7,516 nt of DNA, from positions 1-7,516 of the forward strand of contig JAFZAR010000034.1 in NCBI GenBank assembly GCA_017557085.1. Direction: 5' to 3'. A program made the translations under genes and the position numbers. The stretch is from Verrucomicrobiota bacterium (GTDB taxonomy: Bacteria; Verrucomicrobiota; Verrucomicrobiia; Limisphaerales; UBA1412). The notes under the pieces were generated by a model that was not told the DNA's origin, made no database searches, and worked only from the letters and a program-made list of their open reading frames with translations. This document shows, piece after piece, positions 6,338-7,516 of the stretch. Each line of letters opens with the position of its first letter. Position 1 is the first letter of the stretch.

Positions 6338-6820
6338 ATGAAAGTTGATGTGATATTGGTTCGGAACGTATCCGGACTGGGCGCAGAATCCGATCAGGTA
6401 AAAGTTGCCGCCGGTTACGCGCGTAATTATTTAGTCCCGCAGGGATACGCCATTCCTGTAACACAAGCTAACAAACGTCGTCTGGAAGCCCTCAAACAGC
6501 GCCGCGTCGAGCGTGAAGCCCGCGAGCTGGCCAGCATGAATGAACTGGGTGCCATGCTCTCCAAGCTGACCCTGGACATCGCTGTCAAGACCAACGAGGA
6601 CAACACCAAGATGTACGGTTCCGTGACTTCCTCCACCATCGTGGACGAGCTCAAAGCCCGCTACGACGTGACTCTGGACAAGCACACCGTGGACATCGAG
6701 AAACCGATCCACAGCCTGGGCGAACACGACGTCACCATTAAGCTCCACCCCGAAGTTATCGTGACCCTCAAGGTCAACGTCAAGAGCTCCAACCCGGTGG
6801 TTGCTGAACAGGCTAAGTAA
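6338..6820 (+). CDS. rplI: 50S ribosomal protein L9
   Basis: Large-subunit protein that binds 23S rRNA near the L1 stalk and helps keep reading frame. At 160 residues it has the full two-domain form. The N-terminal rRNA-binding domain carries GYARNYLVPQGYA at 26-38, a long charged connecting helix runs from about 44 to 75, and the C-terminal domain has KMYGSVTSSTIVDEL at 91-105 and IHSLGEHDVTIKLHPEV at 124-140. ssb ends 24 bases upstream; there is no clear Shine-Dalgarno site, only an A/T-rich leader. Codon use shifts inside the gene: the four Lys codons in residues 1-53 are all AAA, while eight of ten after that are AAG, with C or G ending most later codons. It is the last gene of the plus-strand cluster; an intrinsic terminator follows. 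Confidence 0.97.
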   Translation: MKVDVILVRNVSGLGAESDQVKVAAGYARNYLVPQGYAIPVTQANKRRLEALKQRRVEREARELASMNELGAMLSKLTLDIAVKTNEDNTKMYGSVTSSTIVDELKARYDVTLDKHTVDIEKPIHSLGEHDVTIKLHPEVIVTLKVNVKSSNPVVAEQAK

Positions 6821-6838
6821 TTTTAGCGAATCATTTCG

Positions 6839-6864
6839 ATCCCCTCGCCTCACCGCGCGGGGAT
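6839..6864 (+). other. GC-rich hairpin after rplI
   Basis: ATCCCC (6839-6844) pairs with GGGGAT (6859-6864); after one mismatch, CGC (6846-6848) pairs with GCG (6855-6857) around a 6-base loop. The following bases are A/T-rich but lack a clean T run. It may protect the 3' end or act as a weak first terminator. Confidence 0.4.
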
Positions 6865-6879
6865 ATTTATAAATCATTT

Positions 6880-6913
6880 ACCCGGACAGATTCCTCTGTC
6901 CGGGTTTTCTTTT
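6880..6913 (+). terminator. Intrinsic terminator of the prs-rplI cluster
   Basis: ACCCGGACAGA (6880-6890) and TCTGTCCGGGT (6895-6905) form a perfect 11-bp stem with a TTCC loop, followed by TTTCTTTT (6906-6913). This is a classic rho-independent terminator on the plus strand, 59 bases after the rplI stop. Read on the minus strand it lacks a T run, so it acts in one direction. Confidence 0.93.
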
Positions 6914-6915
6914 AT

Positions 6916-6963
6916 AACCTAAAACCGCCATCAAAAAGAAATTTCTAATGACGGTTTTGGGTT
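6916..6963 (-). terminator. Probable terminator of the converging minus-strand gene
   Basis: AACCTAAAACCGCCAT (6916-6931) and ATGACGGTTTTGGGTT (6948-6963) form a 16-bp stem with one mismatch and one wobble pair, around a 16-base loop. The core arm ends in TTTT in either direction, so it could act both ways. It starts 25 bases after the stop codon of the minus-strand gene at 6989, which otherwise has no visible terminator. The T run is short and partly inside the stem. Confidence 0.5.
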
Positions 6964-6988
6964 TATGTTAAATATTCACAGGTAAATA

Positions 6989-7516
6989 TCAGGATTTCAA
7001 TCCCAGGCCCAATTCTTCGCGGCAGTAGCGGATGCTTTGTTCCAACTGCGGAATCTGATATTCGGGAGTCCAGGCGTTCTTGACCGCCGGAACTGGCTGG
7101 ACGTTTTTGGCCAGCTTGATCAGTTTGGCCAGACCGACACCTTTCAGCTCCGGCCAGAGTTTCAGATGCTCCGGATCCAGATAAGGCATGTCGTAATTGA
7201 AGCCGCTGATGATCTCCAGGAAGCAGGGCACTCCCGGACACAATTCCGTGAAACGCTTCATGTATTCTTTCATCCCCATTGTACCAGCACCCATCGCCGC
7301 CCACTGGCAGCAGAGTCCTTTTTCGGTTTCCCAAACGATGGAATCCCGAATGCCGGAAGCCACCGCGTAAGGAGCAAGCACTTCCAGGTTGGTCATGGGA
7401 TCTTCATAAGTCCAAACCGCGTTACCCGCATCCAGCGTCACGCCAACAAAATCGGTGCCGGCCATCTCCACCAGACGCACCAGTTCCCATCCCTGCATGT
7501 CACCGGCGTGATTCTC
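6989..7516 (-). CDS. Xylose-isomerase-like TIM-barrel protein (sugar phosphate isomerase/epimerase type), N-terminus cut by window edge
   Basis: The frame is open from the right edge to a TGA at 6991-6989, showing the last 175 residues; the start lies outside, and the internal ATG at 7498 is not a real start because clear family sequence precedes it. The visible part opens with ENHAGDMQGWELVRLV, then FVGVTLDAGNAVW and an EDPMTNLEVLAPYAV helix. Glu, His and Asp at strand ends (ENH, LDAGN) are where the AP-endonuclease-2/xylose-isomerase-like fold binds a divalent metal. Such proteins isomerize or epimerize sugars, inositols or related keto-acids; the substrate cannot be told. The C-terminal part (LKLWPELKGVGLAKLIKLAK, then a helix ending EELGLGLKS) looks complete. 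It points toward the end of the plus-strand cluster. The family call is firm at fold level only. Confidence 0.8.
   Translation of the reverse strand, partial: ENHAGDMQGWELVRLVEMAGTDFVGVTLDAGNAVWTYEDPMTNLEVLAPYAVASGIRDSIVWETEKGLCCQWAAMGAGTMGMKEYMKRFTELCPGVPCFLEIISGFNYDMPYLDPEHLKLWPELKGVGLAKLIKLAKNVQPVPAVKNAWTPEYQIPQLEQSIRYCREELGLGLKS

Noticed and set aside
1..7516. CRISPR array, tRNA or rRNA genes, insertion sequence, phage or toxin-antitoxin genes
   Set aside because: No spaced direct repeats, cloverleaf-like sequences, rRNA motifs, transposase frames or paired small genes were seen by eye on either strand; known gene families explain nearly all of the window.

Overview
The window reads as bacterial chromosome with a conserved core. 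A plus-strand run of housekeeping genes (prs, rplY/ctc, pth, rpsF, ssb, rplI) is flanked on both sides by minus-strand genes: hemB plus a secreted glycosidase-like protein on the left, and a xylose-isomerase-like TIM-barrel protein on the right. The gene order, the SSB sequence style, the few Shine-Dalgarno sites and the carbohydrate-type neighbours suggest a member of the PVC group, perhaps Lentisphaerota, Kiritimatiellota or Verrucomicrobiota. That placement is inference; there is no rRNA here to settle it.

Left part (1-2914, minus strand). hemB, a zinc-type porphobilinogen synthase, is followed after only 13 bases by a large exported protein that runs off the left edge. Its first 629 residues are visible: a signal peptide, two helix-turn-helix-like repeats, then a probable TIM-barrel of glycoside-hydrolase type. 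Positions 2915-3022 separate hemB from the divergent prs gene and should hold promoters for both.

Middle part (3023-6820, plus strand). prs makes PRPP. rplY (L25), rpsF (S6) and rplI (L9) encode ribosomal proteins. pth recycles peptidyl-tRNA and ssb coats single-stranded DNA. Gaps are 0 to 48 bases, so this is probably one operon or a few overlapping units. An internal promoter with a 20-base dyad may lie just before rplY. The usual rpsR (S18) gene is missing from between ssb and rplI.

Right part (6821-7516). After rplI come a GC-rich hairpin, a textbook intrinsic terminator for the plus-strand operon, and a second long inverted repeat that probably ends the converging minus-strand gene. That last gene is cut by the window edge; its C-terminal 175 residues look like a sugar isomerase/epimerase-type barrel.

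No CRISPR array, tRNA, rRNA, insertion sequence or phage gene was seen. No stretch longer than 300 bases lacks a gene. I found no clear new multi-gene system. The most unusual items are the hemB-linked secreted protein with DNA-binding-like repeats, the dyad before rplY, the hairpin at the pth/rpsF junction and the missing rpsR.
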